Below the pieces are notes generated by a model that was not told the DNA's origin, ran no database searches, and saw nothing but the letters and a program-made list of their open reading frames with translations. Of a DNA stretch of 64,000 nucleotides, positions 24,329 to 35,465 are shown in pieces. The first letter of the stretch is position 1. The number at the start of each line of letters is the position of its first letter. This DNA is from Chrysemys picta bellii (Eukaryota; Chordata; Testudines; Emydidae): NCBI RefSeq assembly GCF_011386835.1, contig NC_088795.1:118561434-118625433 (forward strand), written 5' to 3'. The position numbers were made by a program, and so were the translations under genes.

Positions 24329-24651
24329 ACAGTAGAACCTCAGAGTTATGAACACAAGAGTTGCAAACTGACTAGTCAACCAGACACCTCATTGGGAATC
24401 AGAAGTACACAGTCAGGCAGCAGAGACCAAAAAAAAAAAAAAAAAAGCAAATACAATACTGTGTTAAACATAAACTACTAAAAAAATAAAGGGAAAGCAG
24501 CATTTTTCTTATGCATAGTAAAGTTTCAAAGCTGTATTAAGTCAATGTTCAGTTGCAAATTTTTGAAAGAACCACCATAATGTTTTGTTCAGAGTTATGA
24601 ACAACCTCCATTCCCAAGGTGTTAGTAACTCTGAGGTTCTACTGTAATGAC
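24329..24651. mobile_element. TcMar-Tigger-like MITE in an intron
   Basis: Terminal inverted repeats 'cagtagaacctcagagttat' (from 24331) and 'taactctgaggttctactg' (to about 24649), flanked on both sides by TA, as expected for a Tc1/mariner-type insertion. The A-run at 24429-24446 is internal. No transposase frame. Confidence 0.8.
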
Positions 24652-24757
24652 TTGTCTATGTGGATCAGTAATTGTTTATTACAGGGATGCAATTTCTAAA
24701 GTGCACTAATGTGTTGTGCATTAATTGTCCTGTGTAGACCCTGTTGGTGCACACTGA

Positions 24758-25117
24758 AGGTACATCTACACTGCACACTTCTTTTGGCAGTGTGTAGAGT
24801 ACATCCACTACATGCTCCCCTGGCACAGGTATAAATAGCTGTATAGATGGTGAGGCACTACATAAGCAAGGGAAGTCATGCCTGAACCCTGTGGCTATGT
24901 TCCCTACACGGCACTCTTTTACCCAAGCATTGCCTCCATCGTCATCACTGCTATTTTAGCAGTGCCTTCCCCACTGCTGGAGCCTTTCCCCACCAGAGCC
25001 TTTCACTGATGTGTAGCTACATGCCACAGTGTGGACACAGCCTGCGTTTCAGTACAGCGGGTAGCAACACATTCACAACACGCTACCGCAAGTGATGTGC
25101 AGTCTAGACATAGCCTA
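24758..25117. mobile_element. Non-autonomous hAT-type MITE
   Basis: Ends are imperfect inverted repeats: 'aggtacatctacactgcac' on the left and the complement of 'gtgcagtctagacatagcct' on the right. The 'CTACACT' end motif is shared with 48254-48540, with 33758-33905 and with the truncated element at the right edge of the window. Confidence 0.6.
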
Positions 25118-25189
25118 AATGTTCCTTAGTGCACTTTAATGTAGTGCTGTTTGAAATAGTGCTACATTAAAGGGCGCTATGGAACGTTT
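25118..25189. repeat. Foldback hairpin next to the MITE
   Basis: Arms 25118-25148 and 25158-25189 are imperfect inverted repeats ('ctttaatgtagtgct' against 'agtgctacattaaag' at the core) around a 9-base loop. It directly abuts the right end of the MITE at 24758-25117. Confidence 0.6.
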
Positions 25190-26660
25190 ACAAAGGGATT
25201 ACTCATACTAGTATATTCTAGTGTAGTAAGTAATGTATATAATTTACATTATTCAATACAGTATATACAAAGAGAGAGCTCCAAAAAACCGCAATTTTTG
25301 GACATCTTCAGAAAACTCAATAATTGCTAAAAATAAACTCCCCAAAATAAAATTATTAAACCCTGAAAAACAGAAGCCCTATGATAAATCTTTAACTAAA
25401 TGATCACATATTACTTTTCCCATTAGGATTCTTCCTCATTCAGTGCACAGGATGGACGATGCTCAGTGCATGAATCAGTGTTGCATATAATCCTTTGTCT
25501 GATTTAAAAAAAGCAAAACCAAATTCTTTTACTTGGAATTGTGGCGACTTGAAATCTGCATTCACTTGAACATAAAGCTGTGACAAAAATTTATGGAAAG
25601 TAATTGCTCTATTGAATATACTCAATTATTTTTCAAATGTACTGCTAATAAGTGTGTGACCTGAGGCAGGCTACCAAGCTAGCTGAAGAGCTGGGAGTAG
25701 AAACTATTTCTCCATACTCATAGTGCCAATCTCTCTCCACGGGATCAAAGTGACTCTTTACATGGACTATTTTATTCAGTTGTTTTACTGTGCATGTTAT
25801 TCTGTCACACTTAAAGCAGGCTCTCTTGGCTGCATATCTCTATTGTGGCAGCCTAATTTTTCTTATTTCATTCACTGTACATGCCTCAGCACTAATACTG
25901 CACCATACATCTGGATAACTGTAAGCATCTTTTTCCCAGGGTGGCACTTTACACCTGGTTTGTGTTTTATAGTGACCTACCTTCTGTTTTAGTGACTTCT
26001 AACCCTCATTACAGCACATTTATTTGTTATCAGCTTAGGGGCTTGACCAGTAAACCAGAAGACAATAATAGTGCTCTCCTTTGACATTATTGCACATTTC
26101 AGCACTTCCTTAAAGGAAGAAATAAAACCACTTAGGCCCAAATCCTCTGCACAGCCCAAGTAACTTATCTCAGTACTGATGATCTCCTGTGAGAAAAAGT
26201 GGATGGAATCCTGCACCCCAGGCAACAAAGCTGCTTTGGGGGTGGAAGTCCACAGAAAATGGACTAAAAGACTTGAATAGCAGTGGATTCTCCTGCCTCC
26301 ACTTTCACCCACTGCAGCCTCGAATATCCCCAGAGTGACAGGGCAAATGAGCTCCTATGGTGAAGTCCAGTTAAACCAGTATCACTGTCGCCATGGAGAG
26401 TTTTACCTGTGTCCATGGAGTCAGGATTTGCCCCCAAAACCAAAAAAAAAAAACCAACAAAAACCTACATAATTCTCATTGTCTTATGAAATCTCTTTGT
26501 GACCCATGCCTTGATGGGATTTGGTTTGTATTAGGAGCAAAGGCAGTTTCAGGGTTTTTTTGTTTTGATTTTTTTGCTTGCAGTAGGTAATGTTTCTTAA
26601 TTACTCATTATTTAGCAGATATTGACAGATCCTTCTAATTCTCCCTATTCTGCCTCTTTC
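25190..26660. other. Intron DNA, no feature named
   Basis: No repeat or exon recognised. A-run at about 26438-26452 and T-rich stretch at 26557-26575. Confidence 0.4.
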
Positions 26661-26670
26661 ATCAAAACAG

Positions 26671-26779
26671 AGAGATGAAAGCAATGACCTGTATTGTCGG
26701 ACATGTAACCAGTTTTTCAGCTCTTTTCATAACAAGAAAGAACACCTTATGGGAAAGCAACACTTACAGAATTTAACAG
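26671..26779 (+). CDS. HMG20-like exon E: single C2H2 (U1/JAZ-type) zinc finger
   Basis: Acceptor tttcatcaaaacag|AGA, donor acag|gtagtg. It joins exon D in phase 0. It encodes RDESNDLYCRTCNQFFSSFH then NKKEHLMGKQHLQNLTG. The spacing is C-x2-C-x12-H-x5-H, and the HLMGKQH sequence is typical of the U1/JAZ/matrin class of fingers, which bind nucleic acid or act as protein interfaces. I do not recall HMG20A or HMG20B having this finger. Exit phase 1. Confidence 0.9.
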
Positions 26780-27890
26780 GTAGTGTTAAAATGATTTTCA
26801 ATTGTATGCTAATCAAGCTAGTTTGCAATTCAAACGGACTATCAACTGGTAATGGTACTAATATAAGATGGTTCACAAATCTAGTGTATTAAATAGCTGG
26901 CTGTTAGAGCACATAGCATTTTCATAATTATAATCGGTGTCCCATTATAAGACTGATTTTTCTCAAATATATACTTTGTAACTGAAAAAGAAAAATCATC
27001 ATGCTGTCACATTTTTTATTGACTGGAATTTTTTTTAAATAATTAAGTGTATTTAGAAATTAAAAAATTAGACTAATTTTTCTTAATAATTTTGTGAGTT
27101 AATATTTTGTATCATCTGCTTTTCCCTCTAGCAGCCCAGTGATCTCACAAAATTCTAATTCATAGGAACTTCAGCTTGTGCATCAGGCAGCTTTCAAGGA
27201 AAGGAATAATAAAATGTTCAAGAAATTGCTATTTCTAAAACTAGGCACAAAACTCCATTCTGTGATGGCCCTTGTCATAGATGAGATATTTCAATGACAA
27301 AAGCACGGAGACTCTGATTTTTGCTTGTGATGGAGCGTGCTTGACTCATCTAGGATTTTCACCACCCTTTCAAACGTACCAAGTGATCTGTTTCATTTTC
27401 TCTGACACAATTTTCTTACGATTTCAGTACTAGTCGGAGAACTGGGATTTTGGTTTCCTACAATTGATAGCTTGGCAAGTACTACCACTCCTTCTGTTTG
27501 ATATGACCTAGTCTTTCCACCTTTAAAAAATTGGGAAAATAAAATAAAAATTTAAAAAAAAATGAGTAGGCAGTTCCAAAAAACCAAAACCACTTTGATT
27601 TTAAAAGGATAAGGGTGCTAAGTGTGAACAGGACACTTGCCTATCATATCACTTTCAAAACCCAGGCATTTCCTTATTAATGTATTTGCTTTTATTTGTT
27701 TGTTTGCTTCACATTGTAAATCTTAAGGAGCCCACATAATGAATGCATTATTCTTATTGAGAAAAGGAAATGCATATGGCATCGCAACAAAACCTTAACT
27801 CTGATAATAATGCTATTGGTTCTACAGTAATTAAAAAAAAAAAAATCACAAAACCCTCTAGGGAAAAATAAGTAGTGACATACGTACACA
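26780..27890. other. Intron DNA, AT-rich
   Basis: No feature named. Poly-A run at 27833-27845. Confidence 0.4.
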
Positions 27891-27897
27891 TTAGTGG

Positions 27898-28085
27898 TTG
27901 GGAGGGATAGCTCAGTGGTTTAGCATTGGCCTGCTAAACCCAGGCTTGTGAGTTCAATCCTTAAGGGGACCATTTAGGAATCTGGGGCAATAATCTGTCT
28001 GGAGATTGGTCCTGCTTTGAGCAGGGGGTTGGACTAGATGACCTCCTGAGGTCCCTTCCAGCCCTGCTATTCTATTCTAAGTCCA
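27898..28085 (+). mobile_element. tRNA-derived SINE with CR1-like tail, sense
   Basis: Head 'gggagggatagctcagtgg' is tRNA-like (A-box region 'tagctcagtgg', B-box region 'gagttcaatcc'). The tail 'ggttggactagatgacctcc ... ggtcccttccagccctg' and the terminal 'attctattcta' are also the 3' end of CR1 (compare 40700-40790). Sharing the tail implies mobilisation by CR1 machinery, as described for chelonian Pol III SINEs. Confidence 0.9.
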
Positions 28086-28930
28086 TATACATATATTTGT
28101 ACAAAATCAACAATATTGTACTATTTTACTATTAAAATACATGTATAGCAGTATTTCCAAAACAGACCAATTATAATTATTATACAAAAAAATTTCTACT
28201 ACCAATTGATAAATATATTTAACTGATACTTGCGAGTTTATACTAGAAGATGACCTCTGAAAGTGTGTTTTGAACTTCAGTGCCTATAAAGCTCACTGAT
28301 TTCAGAGGTACCCTGGAGAGACCGGACTGCAGCATGTACAGCCATGGTCTTGAGTATGGGGTCTGAAATCCAGTCTATTAGATAGTTTAGGTGGGTTGTC
28401 TGATGATAACATGCTGAAAGGCCAGCTATTCTGCAGAAGCTTTATGTTGGAATCGTCTCTTTTTTCCATGATTTAACAAAATGTAAATTACTGGCTCAAT
28501 TTGACTTCATAAGGTCCCTTTTACACATCAAAGTTTTGCTAGTCTAATAAATGTTATATAATATCAGGTTATTTCTGTGTATAAAAAAAAAAGTATAATC
28601 ACCAATAAAGGGAGCGAGGGGAATACATCACCAATAAAATATCAACAGCTACCAGAACATTGTATTTAGAATAGTTCACTATTTTTCCCTGTTCTGTGTG
28701 TAAGGAAATGTAGAATGCTGTCGCATGGTAACCGTTGGTATGTGGTGACTGTTTAGTGCTCACCACTGTACCATCTAAAAGTTTTACTTCATATAAAAAC
28801 TTAAACTACAGTCAGGCAAATCTTGGTTATTCCACAAATGTGGAATACAGCAACGTCTTTGATTTAAGAAGAATTAGTTAATTTTTGGAACCTGTTTAAT
28901 TGTTTTATTTATTTTATTTTTTTTTGTCCA
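28086..28930. other. Intron DNA
   Basis: No feature named. The T-rich stretch just before 28932 is the polypyrimidine tract of exon F. Confidence 0.4.
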
Positions 28931-28931
28931 G

Positions 28932-29124
28932 GAGAGTTTGAAAAAGAAACTGCTGAGTTCTCTAAACATCAGAAACTGCAAGAAGAAAAGGAGGAAAAAG
29001 ATGAGTCAGAAGAAGAAATTGACTCTACAGATCTGTTTCAGTTTGGGGGCCTGACCTCCCAGAAGAACTTTGCGTCATCTGATTTTTGTTTTTTTGCAGG
29101 CGTTTATCTTCAGACTTCTGAAAT
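28932..29124 (+). CDS. HMG20-like exon F: acidic segment
   Basis: Acceptor ttttttgtccag|GA, donor aaat|gtaagt. In frame from exon E it encodes GEFEKETAEFSKHQKLQEE then KEEKDESEEEIDSTDLFQF, then about 25 further residues ending VYLQTSE. The first part is acidic and probably disordered. The last codons align with FLNHSK of HMG20A. An internal 'gtttttttgcag' at about 29087-29098 looks like an acceptor, so the segment 29033-29099 could be a very short intron or a read-through region; exon boundaries here are less sure. Confidence 0.75.
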
Positions 29125-29189
29125 GTAAGTTGTATATTCTGTAAAGTAAGTTGCAGAGAGAAGTCTTTTTTTGATACTAAATGTCATCA

Positions 29190-32085
29190 AACTGGAGCCA
29201 GAGGTGATCCCCATCACTAGGACAATATTATTCGAGACCCATTACCTCAGAACAGCCTCAGCCTCAGAAGAAATCGGTATCCAGTTCTTCAAAGTCTGGA
29301 GTGTGGAACTCTTCTACAGAAGGTCAGTCCTGTACTTTTGCCTCGCTGCTTCCTAGTATTGGCTCATACAAACAGACCTAAGCTGTCAATTCAGTCCGTT
29401 CCCAGTGACTGTTGAGACTGCTACCTTGTTGGCTGCAACAGAGTGGTTATCCCTGATTCCTGCAGATCAGCAGCCTACATCTGTTCCAACTATGCCAGAG
29501 GCTATGCTGTGGCTGTCAGTACTGCCTTCACCTTTGCTTCAGGCTGAGGACCCTCATCTAGGCTAGGTGCAGTTCCCCATTGGCACTGGAACACTCTAGT
29601 CAGGCTCCATCACCTTTGGGCCTGGTACCAACTCTTTACATCTTCTGGGCTGATACCAGCTCCTCCATGCCACACTTTACTGGTGGCTAGGAAGCCATCC
29701 ATTCTTCCTCCAGTATTGCGTCCTTGACATGGATCCAGACCTTGGTCACCGTGGACCCCTCCTGGTTCCTGGAATACTCTGATTCCTCATCAGACTCCAA
29801 GGTAGACTCTTAGGTATCCTGATACTGAGAGTCTAGAGCTTCCTCACATTCCCATTCCTGCACTCACTGACAGGGTTCTGAGAGGACCTTAGCCAGGGAT
29901 TGGGATGCTTGGGACAGATGTGCCTAGGGCCCAGTCCTCTACAGTGCCCTCAGTGCCTCTACTGGATGCCCAGGGGGATGCCTCCAGGTTCCAGATCTAC
30001 TTCACCACTTCCCAATACAAGTAGGTCTTCCAGGAGGGGGCCTTCTCCTGCCAGTACTGGGAGACCAGTCACGGTTCATATCAGTGAGCCTTTGGACCTC
30101 AAGCTCAAGACTTCTTTCAGCCCATTCCAGAACAGTATAACCCATTTTGGGCCAAAAGAGCAACCTTGGGAGCTTTCACCCTTGCCGGTCATGCAGGCAT
30201 CCTGCTCATCACCTGATGAGGTCCTGGTACCAGAAAGATCCTCCCAGGTACTGGATGACTGTAAGATACATCAGGAGCTCCTCAAGAAGATGGCAGCCTC
30301 CCTGGGCATTCACACTGTTTGATTGATATTCTCCATGCCACCGCACCAGGAAGGTTGTCCTGCCCATAAGTTAGGCCATTATGCAGCCGTCCAAAACCAT
30401 CTGGTAAATCCCTGCCTCCATTCCAGTTGTAGTCAAAAGAACAGAACATAAATATCAGGTTCTATTCCAGGGGTTCAAACAGTTCTGTTTATATCCCTCA
30501 CCAGATTCACTTGTTGTGACTGTGGTGAGTGAGAGGAGCCATCAGGGCAGAGATGAGGCTACCCTCCAGGACAAAGATGCCAAAAAGCTTGGTAGAAAAA
30601 TGTATTCTACAGCAAGTTTATAATTTCACATTACCAGCCATGACACTGTGTTGTCACAGTGTAATTTTTCAAAATGGGAGGCAATATCTCAGGTTGCTGG
30701 CAGACTACCGAAAGACTCCAGTCACTCATTGCAGAGGGACGCCTCATTTCTCAATCAGTTCTACGGCTTCTTTAAATGTTGCAGATTTTACAGCTAGGGC
30801 CATGGCAACAGTGGTGACTGTGCACAGATCCTCCTGGCTGCAGTCCTCCAGGATTCCTGGGGAGATGCAACAGACAATTGATGACTTTCATTTCAAGGGA
30901 TGTGCTCTGTTCTCATCTAAAACAGATAAGGCTTTGCATACACTAGTGGACTCAAATAGTATTGAAATCCTTGGGCCTCTATATGGTGATGACAGAGGAG
31001 ACAAGATATCGTCTTCAATACCAACCCAAACAGTAATACTATCCTTTTTTGTTAGGTTGACCAAGGTCACAGAGCAGAAAAATGATGCCTTCTACTTCCT
31101 TGCACTCTTCAGCTTGGCAGCCACAGGCCCCAAATTAGTCATTTTTACTCTTATGTCTCAGATGGCATGCTATTTGACCTGGATCTCATTGGTCTGTCCC
31201 CATCTTTCTGGGGCAGGTTGTCCTTTTTCCTACATGCCTGGCAGGCCATCACCTCAGACAAGAGGGGGCTAAGCATGGTGAAATTGAGATATACCCTCCA
31301 GTTCCTTTCTATCACCACCCATAATCCTCTGCATAAGGACAAGTAGAGTTTCCGCAGAGCATTGGCTGTTTTCCTGGATAGGACAAAACCCTTTTGGGCG
31401 TCTGCCCTGCTCTGCATTTCTTATGCAGAACGTCTGAGAGGTCATCTGGTTACAACTGAGAGTCACTCATAATGGATCACCAACTGCATTACAAAGTGTT
31501 ATGCTGTCAAAGGAGTAATGCCTCCTGACAAACTTACGATGCGTTCGACCAAGCATGTTTGACCTCAGCAGCATTTGTGGCTAACATCCCAATTATGGAT
31601 CACTGTAGAGCAGTGATACAGTGTTAGACTCAGACGTTCACCAGGCATTATGCAATGTCTACTGTATCCCAGGAGGATACAGATATAGGGAAGGCAGTCC
31701 TACAGTCCCTGTTACGCTGAGACTCCGAGCCCCACCCCTAGGGTAACAGCTTGGCAGTGACCTACAGTGTGGATACATGCAGGCACTCAAAGAAGAACAA
31801 ACAGTTGCCTTCTTGTAACTGTTCTTTGAGATGTGTTGCATACGTCAATTACACAACTCACCCTCCTTCCCTGACACATCAGAGTCTACCATTGGTTCTG
31901 GTGCAAAGGAACTGAAGTAGGGGAGGAGCAACTTTGCCCCTTTATACCCTCACTTTGGAGCACAAGGAACAGAGTGGGTGGGGCCGCCCCTATGCATACA
32001 ACTAGGAAAAACTCTCATGCACCGGTGTATGCAATGCACACACACTACAGCGTAATGGAACACATCTCAAAGAACAAGTTACAAA
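29190..32085 (+). mobile_element. DIRS-like retrotransposon remnant
   Basis: Between exons F and G lies a gag-like region followed by a terminal repeat. The frame at 30529-31272 contains ARAMATVVTVHRSSWLQSS and IPGEMQQTIDDFHFKGCALF, with a conserved spacing seen in turtle DIRS gag-like ORFs (RASWLQSSG...QTTIQDLPFEG...LFSEKTD). An earlier proline/serine-rich frame (29900-30322) fits the same ORF in another reading frame. The 3' part (31812-32083) has inverted arms 'ttgtaactgttctttgagat' and its complement. Reverse transcriptase and tyrosine recombinase were not seen, so the copy is internally deleted and frame-shifted. The clade call rests on memory of turtle repeats. Confidence 0.65.
31812..32083. 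repeat. Inverted terminal sequences of the DIRS-like remnant
   Basis: 31812-31841 and 32054-32083 are near-perfect inverted repeats about 29 bases long, with one indel and one mismatch. The motif 'gttctttgagatgtgttg' is a turtle DIRS terminal signature. Confidence 0.7.
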
Positions 32086-32330
32086 AAGATGAGTAACCAT
32101 ATTTTATCTTTATTTCAATACCTTGATAGTCATCTGGCATGCTGTGACTGTATAGTAGTTCACCTTTGCTGTCATATATCTTTGCTATGTAGCGACCTCT
32201 AACTTTGAAATTGACCCTTAGTGGGCAACTTTGGTGTAGGTATGGTTAGCTGTAATTTCAGTTCTGTTTCTTTTCAAAGGTATGTAGAAAATATTACAAA
32301 CTGAATTGAAAATTATTTTTTAACAGTTAG

Positions 32331-32418
32331 AGAGTTTGAACTTTGTGAACTAAAAAGAAGTTTGACAAAGGCATATGAAGAACAGGAAAGTTTAAAAAAG
32401 CAGTTGGAGGATCTAAAG
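32331..32418 (+). CDS. HMG20-like exon G: start of the coiled coil
   Basis: Two AGs compete, at 32325-32326 (aacag) and 32329-32330 (ttag). Only the second keeps the frame from exon F (at + a = Ile). It then encodes EFELCELKRSLTKAYEEQ and ESLKKQLEDLK before gtaaat. This matches HMG20A REAELRQLRKSN..., a heptad-rich helix. Using the first AG would give a stop at once. If the first AG is the true site, the gene is broken here. Confidence 0.8.
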
Positions 32419-33502
32419 GTAAATAATCCGATGTCTGAACATCAAGCGTGCACACAGACATTAAGGTTTCTGTTCCTTTTGTAATCCTACTCTACTTATA
32501 TGAATTTTCTGGTGAGTCTTTCTGTACTCTGAAAACATTTGAGATCTGGTGTAAATTGGCACAGTTCCATTCAATTCAGTGAAGCGACAGCAGTTTAAAC
32601 TAGCTGAGGCTCTGTCCCTTTGTTATTTTATATCACTCTTGTTATTCATCTCTGAATTCTTTGAGGTATGTAATGTCCAGAACTGAACTGGTGAGGCCCA
32701 AGTACAGCAGAATAACCACTCCATTTGTCTTGCAGGTAATACTCCTGTTAATGCATTCCAACGGCCTGATCCTGCGGACAGGCATATGGACTTTTACCCC
32801 CACATGGAGTCCTGTTGATTTCAGTGGGACACTTGAGAATGAGGCTTTGTGTGTCCATGTCAATTTGAGTGTTGAGGCCCAATATGGCATTTGATTGTTT
32901 GTGACCAGCATTAAATTTAGCCGGATTCAGACCTGTTGTCAGCAGGTCAACTCCACTGAAGCAAGGAGTTCCTCATTTACACCAGGTCTCTCTTTGGCCT
33001 TTCTTTTCATGATCCACTTTAATTCTCAGGTCTTTCTTTGCTGCTCTTTTTCTATCGCTTCCTACCCAGTTGTCTCTCATTTTTACCATTATGTTCATTA
33101 CTACTCAACTTCTTGAATTTCGAATAATTTGTACTTCAGTTTTAATCAACTGGCTCAGTGTGATGTCTGGTTTCTCTCATTCATATGCATGTTCTTGCAT
33201 TTGCAAATCTCAACCCCTTTGTAGTGAAAAAATAATTTGTCCTCCCCCTATCAGATTCCACTTTTGTACAAATGAGAAATGATGAAATTACCAGAATAAC
33301 ACTTGGGAATAGAACCAAAAGTCAAATAACTTTTTCATTACCATGCTGAATTTATCTGATTAGTTCCATTTAGCAAATGGGTTCTGTGGGCCAAATGCTC
33401 AAATCTGGGAATAAAAATGAAATTTATTTTCTCATTTTTTTTATGTACTGCGAGATGACTGTGTTATGTTCTTAAGCTAAAACACCTTTTGTGCAATTTT
33501 AG
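32419..33502. other. Intron DNA with ancient repeat motifs
   Basis: 'ggcctgatcctgcggacagg' at 32763 and 'tgttgatttcagtgggac' at 32813 are pieces of the old dispersed repeat seen throughout the window. No gene seen. Confidence 0.45.
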
Positions 33503-33632
33503 AATCAGCAGTTGAAGTTGGAAACGGATTTTGCATCCATAAAGGCATATAGCGGTACTTTAGAAAAAGAGTTTGAAAATTTAAATATGGTTCCAATGCT
33601 GTTCCAGTTTCATCTGCAAATAGTGGACACTA
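33503..33632 (+). CDS. HMG20-like exon H: rest of the coiled coil
   Basis: Acceptor ttgtgcaattttag|AAT, donor cta|gtaagt. It encodes NQQLKLETDFASIKAYSG then TLEKEFENLNMVPMLFQF and ends QIVDT. The first part continues the heptad pattern (compare HMG20A ...KLEVDVIQERS-N-VLQQHLETLR). The end diverges from HMG20A, which has a further SMPLPGSGETP-type tail that I cannot find here. Exit phase 1. Confidence 0.8.
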
Positions 33633-33757
33633 GTAAGTCAATTTTTTTTTCCTGTGGTTGATCTTTTGTTTCACTATTGTTCAACAGATACCATTAAAAT
33701 CTTCTTCTGAGATAGTTTCTGTGAATATGATCATGGGACTTCTGGGTCATCGACAGC

Positions 33758-33905
33758 ATGTCAACACTACAATATAACACCCGCAGCTGGCCCACATCAG
33801 CTGACTTAGGCTACAGGGCTGTTTAATTGTGGTGTAAATATTTGGGCTTGGGCTCTAGGACCCCATGAGGGGGAAGGTTTTTTAATTGCAGTATAGACAC
33901 CCTGA
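33758..33905. mobile_element. Short hAT-type MITE remnant
   Basis: 'catgtcaacactacaatat' and 'attgcagtatagacaccctg' are imperfect inverted ends. The interior 'cccacatcagctgactta' resembles 14240-14260. Confidence 0.45.
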
Positions 33906-33919
33906 CTCCAGTCCCTTGC

Positions 33920-35465
33920 TGTCACAGGCAACCACATTCCGTTCATAAGCTTGTCAGGTTTTCTCTTATATTTAGTTAGGTTGTTTTCCCCCATTACTTC
34001 TGTTGAAAGGCTGTACCTGAACTTTACTGCTCTGATGGTTAGAAAACTTTTAATTTCCTGCCTACATGTACTAGTCATGTACTGTTTGTTCTTCTGCCAA
34101 CATTGTTCTTGAGATTAAATACCCTCCCTGGTGTTTACGCCCCTGATTTATTTATAGAGAGCAATCATATTCCCTCTCAGCCTTCATCTTGCTAGCCAAG
34201 AGCTTTTAGTCTCCTCTCGTAAGATGGGCTTTCATTCACCTGATCATCCTAGTAGCCCTTCTCTGCACCTGTTCCAGTTTGAATTCACTTTCTTGAACAT
34301 GGTTGACCAAAATTATACATAGTGTTCCAAATGAGATCTTACAAGTGCCTTTCTCAATAACATTAATACTTTCCTATCTCTACTGGAAATATCTCGCCTG
34401 ATATATCCTAGGATCACATTTGCCTCTTTCATGCTGGCATCATATTGCTGGCTCATAGTCATCCTGTGGTCAACTAATATACCCAGGACTTTCTCCTCCT
34501 CTATTTCCAACTGATGAGTCCCCAGCACATAGCTGAAATTCTTATTAATTCCTAAGTGCATGACCTTGCACTTCGTACTATAAAATTTCATCTTACTTCT
34601 ATAACTCCAGTCCTCCAGGTCATTCAGTTCCTCCTGTATAATATTCCAGCTTTTATACATTTAATCTGTGCCATGTTAATTTTATATTATTCTTGTATTT
34701 TAATCAAAATGTTATGCGATGCCAAGTCAAACGTGTTATAGAAGTCTAAGTATATTACGTTAACACTTACCTTTAGCAACCAATTGTGTAATCTCATCAA
34801 AAAGATTATCAAGCTAGTTTGACAAGATCTGTTTTCCGTAAACCCAGGTTGATTTGCATTAATTACCATTTTTTATTAACTGAGTCCTGCATCAACTGCT
34901 CCTTTATCTTACCCAGGATCAATATCAGGCTGACAGGCCTATATTTACCCAGGTCATCCCATTTACTTGGGAAGTTAGTCTCCTGTAATGACACAGTTTC
35001 CAGTAATATTTATAGCTCTAATAATAATAAAGAGATCTCTATCCATATGCCAACCAAGCCCTAAGAATCTGCTATAGAACTACTACAATCCTTCACCAAA
35101 GTTATTTTGATCCAAAACAATTCTGTTTTACCCATGCAATCACTTCTTATTTCTTTACAGTCTACCACGTTATTGATACACAATGCAACTCCACCACCCT
35201 CACTTTTACTTCTTTCTCTCCTGAACAGCACATACCCTTCAATACCTGAATAACAGTCACGATTGCTATTCCATCATGTTTCTATTCTTTCAATATCTGG
35301 TGTCACGTCCTGTACTGGGTGTTCTAATTCCTCCATTTTGTTGTCCAGGTTCCTTACATTATTGGACAAGCATCATTCTCTCTGACCTCACCCTGTTGCT
35401 AGCCAGATTAGTTATAGTCCTTTTGCTTCCCATGGTCCTATGCTCAAGTGTTCTGAATTAAAGCT
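33920..35465 (-). mobile_element. CR1 LINE fragment, antisense
   Basis: On the minus strand the frame 34869-34687 reads NQPGFTENRSCQTSLIIFL, NWLLKVSVNVIYLDFYNTFD and LASHNILI. It corresponds to the CR1 RT motif QxGFxxxRSCQTNL..D..A.DVIYLDFSKAFDxVxHxxL. The frame at 34660-34313 carries LNDLEDWSYRSKMKFYSTKC, KCKVMHLGINK and LGILVDHRMTMSQQ. The rest (35100-35460) fits older CR1 5' sequence. Frame breaks show a dead copy. Confidence 0.85.

Noticed and set aside
30529..31272. 247-codon frame as a host gene
   Set aside because: It contains the RSSWLQSS...QQTIDDFHFKG pattern of DIRS-type gag-like ORFs and lies beside a DIRS-type terminal repeat.
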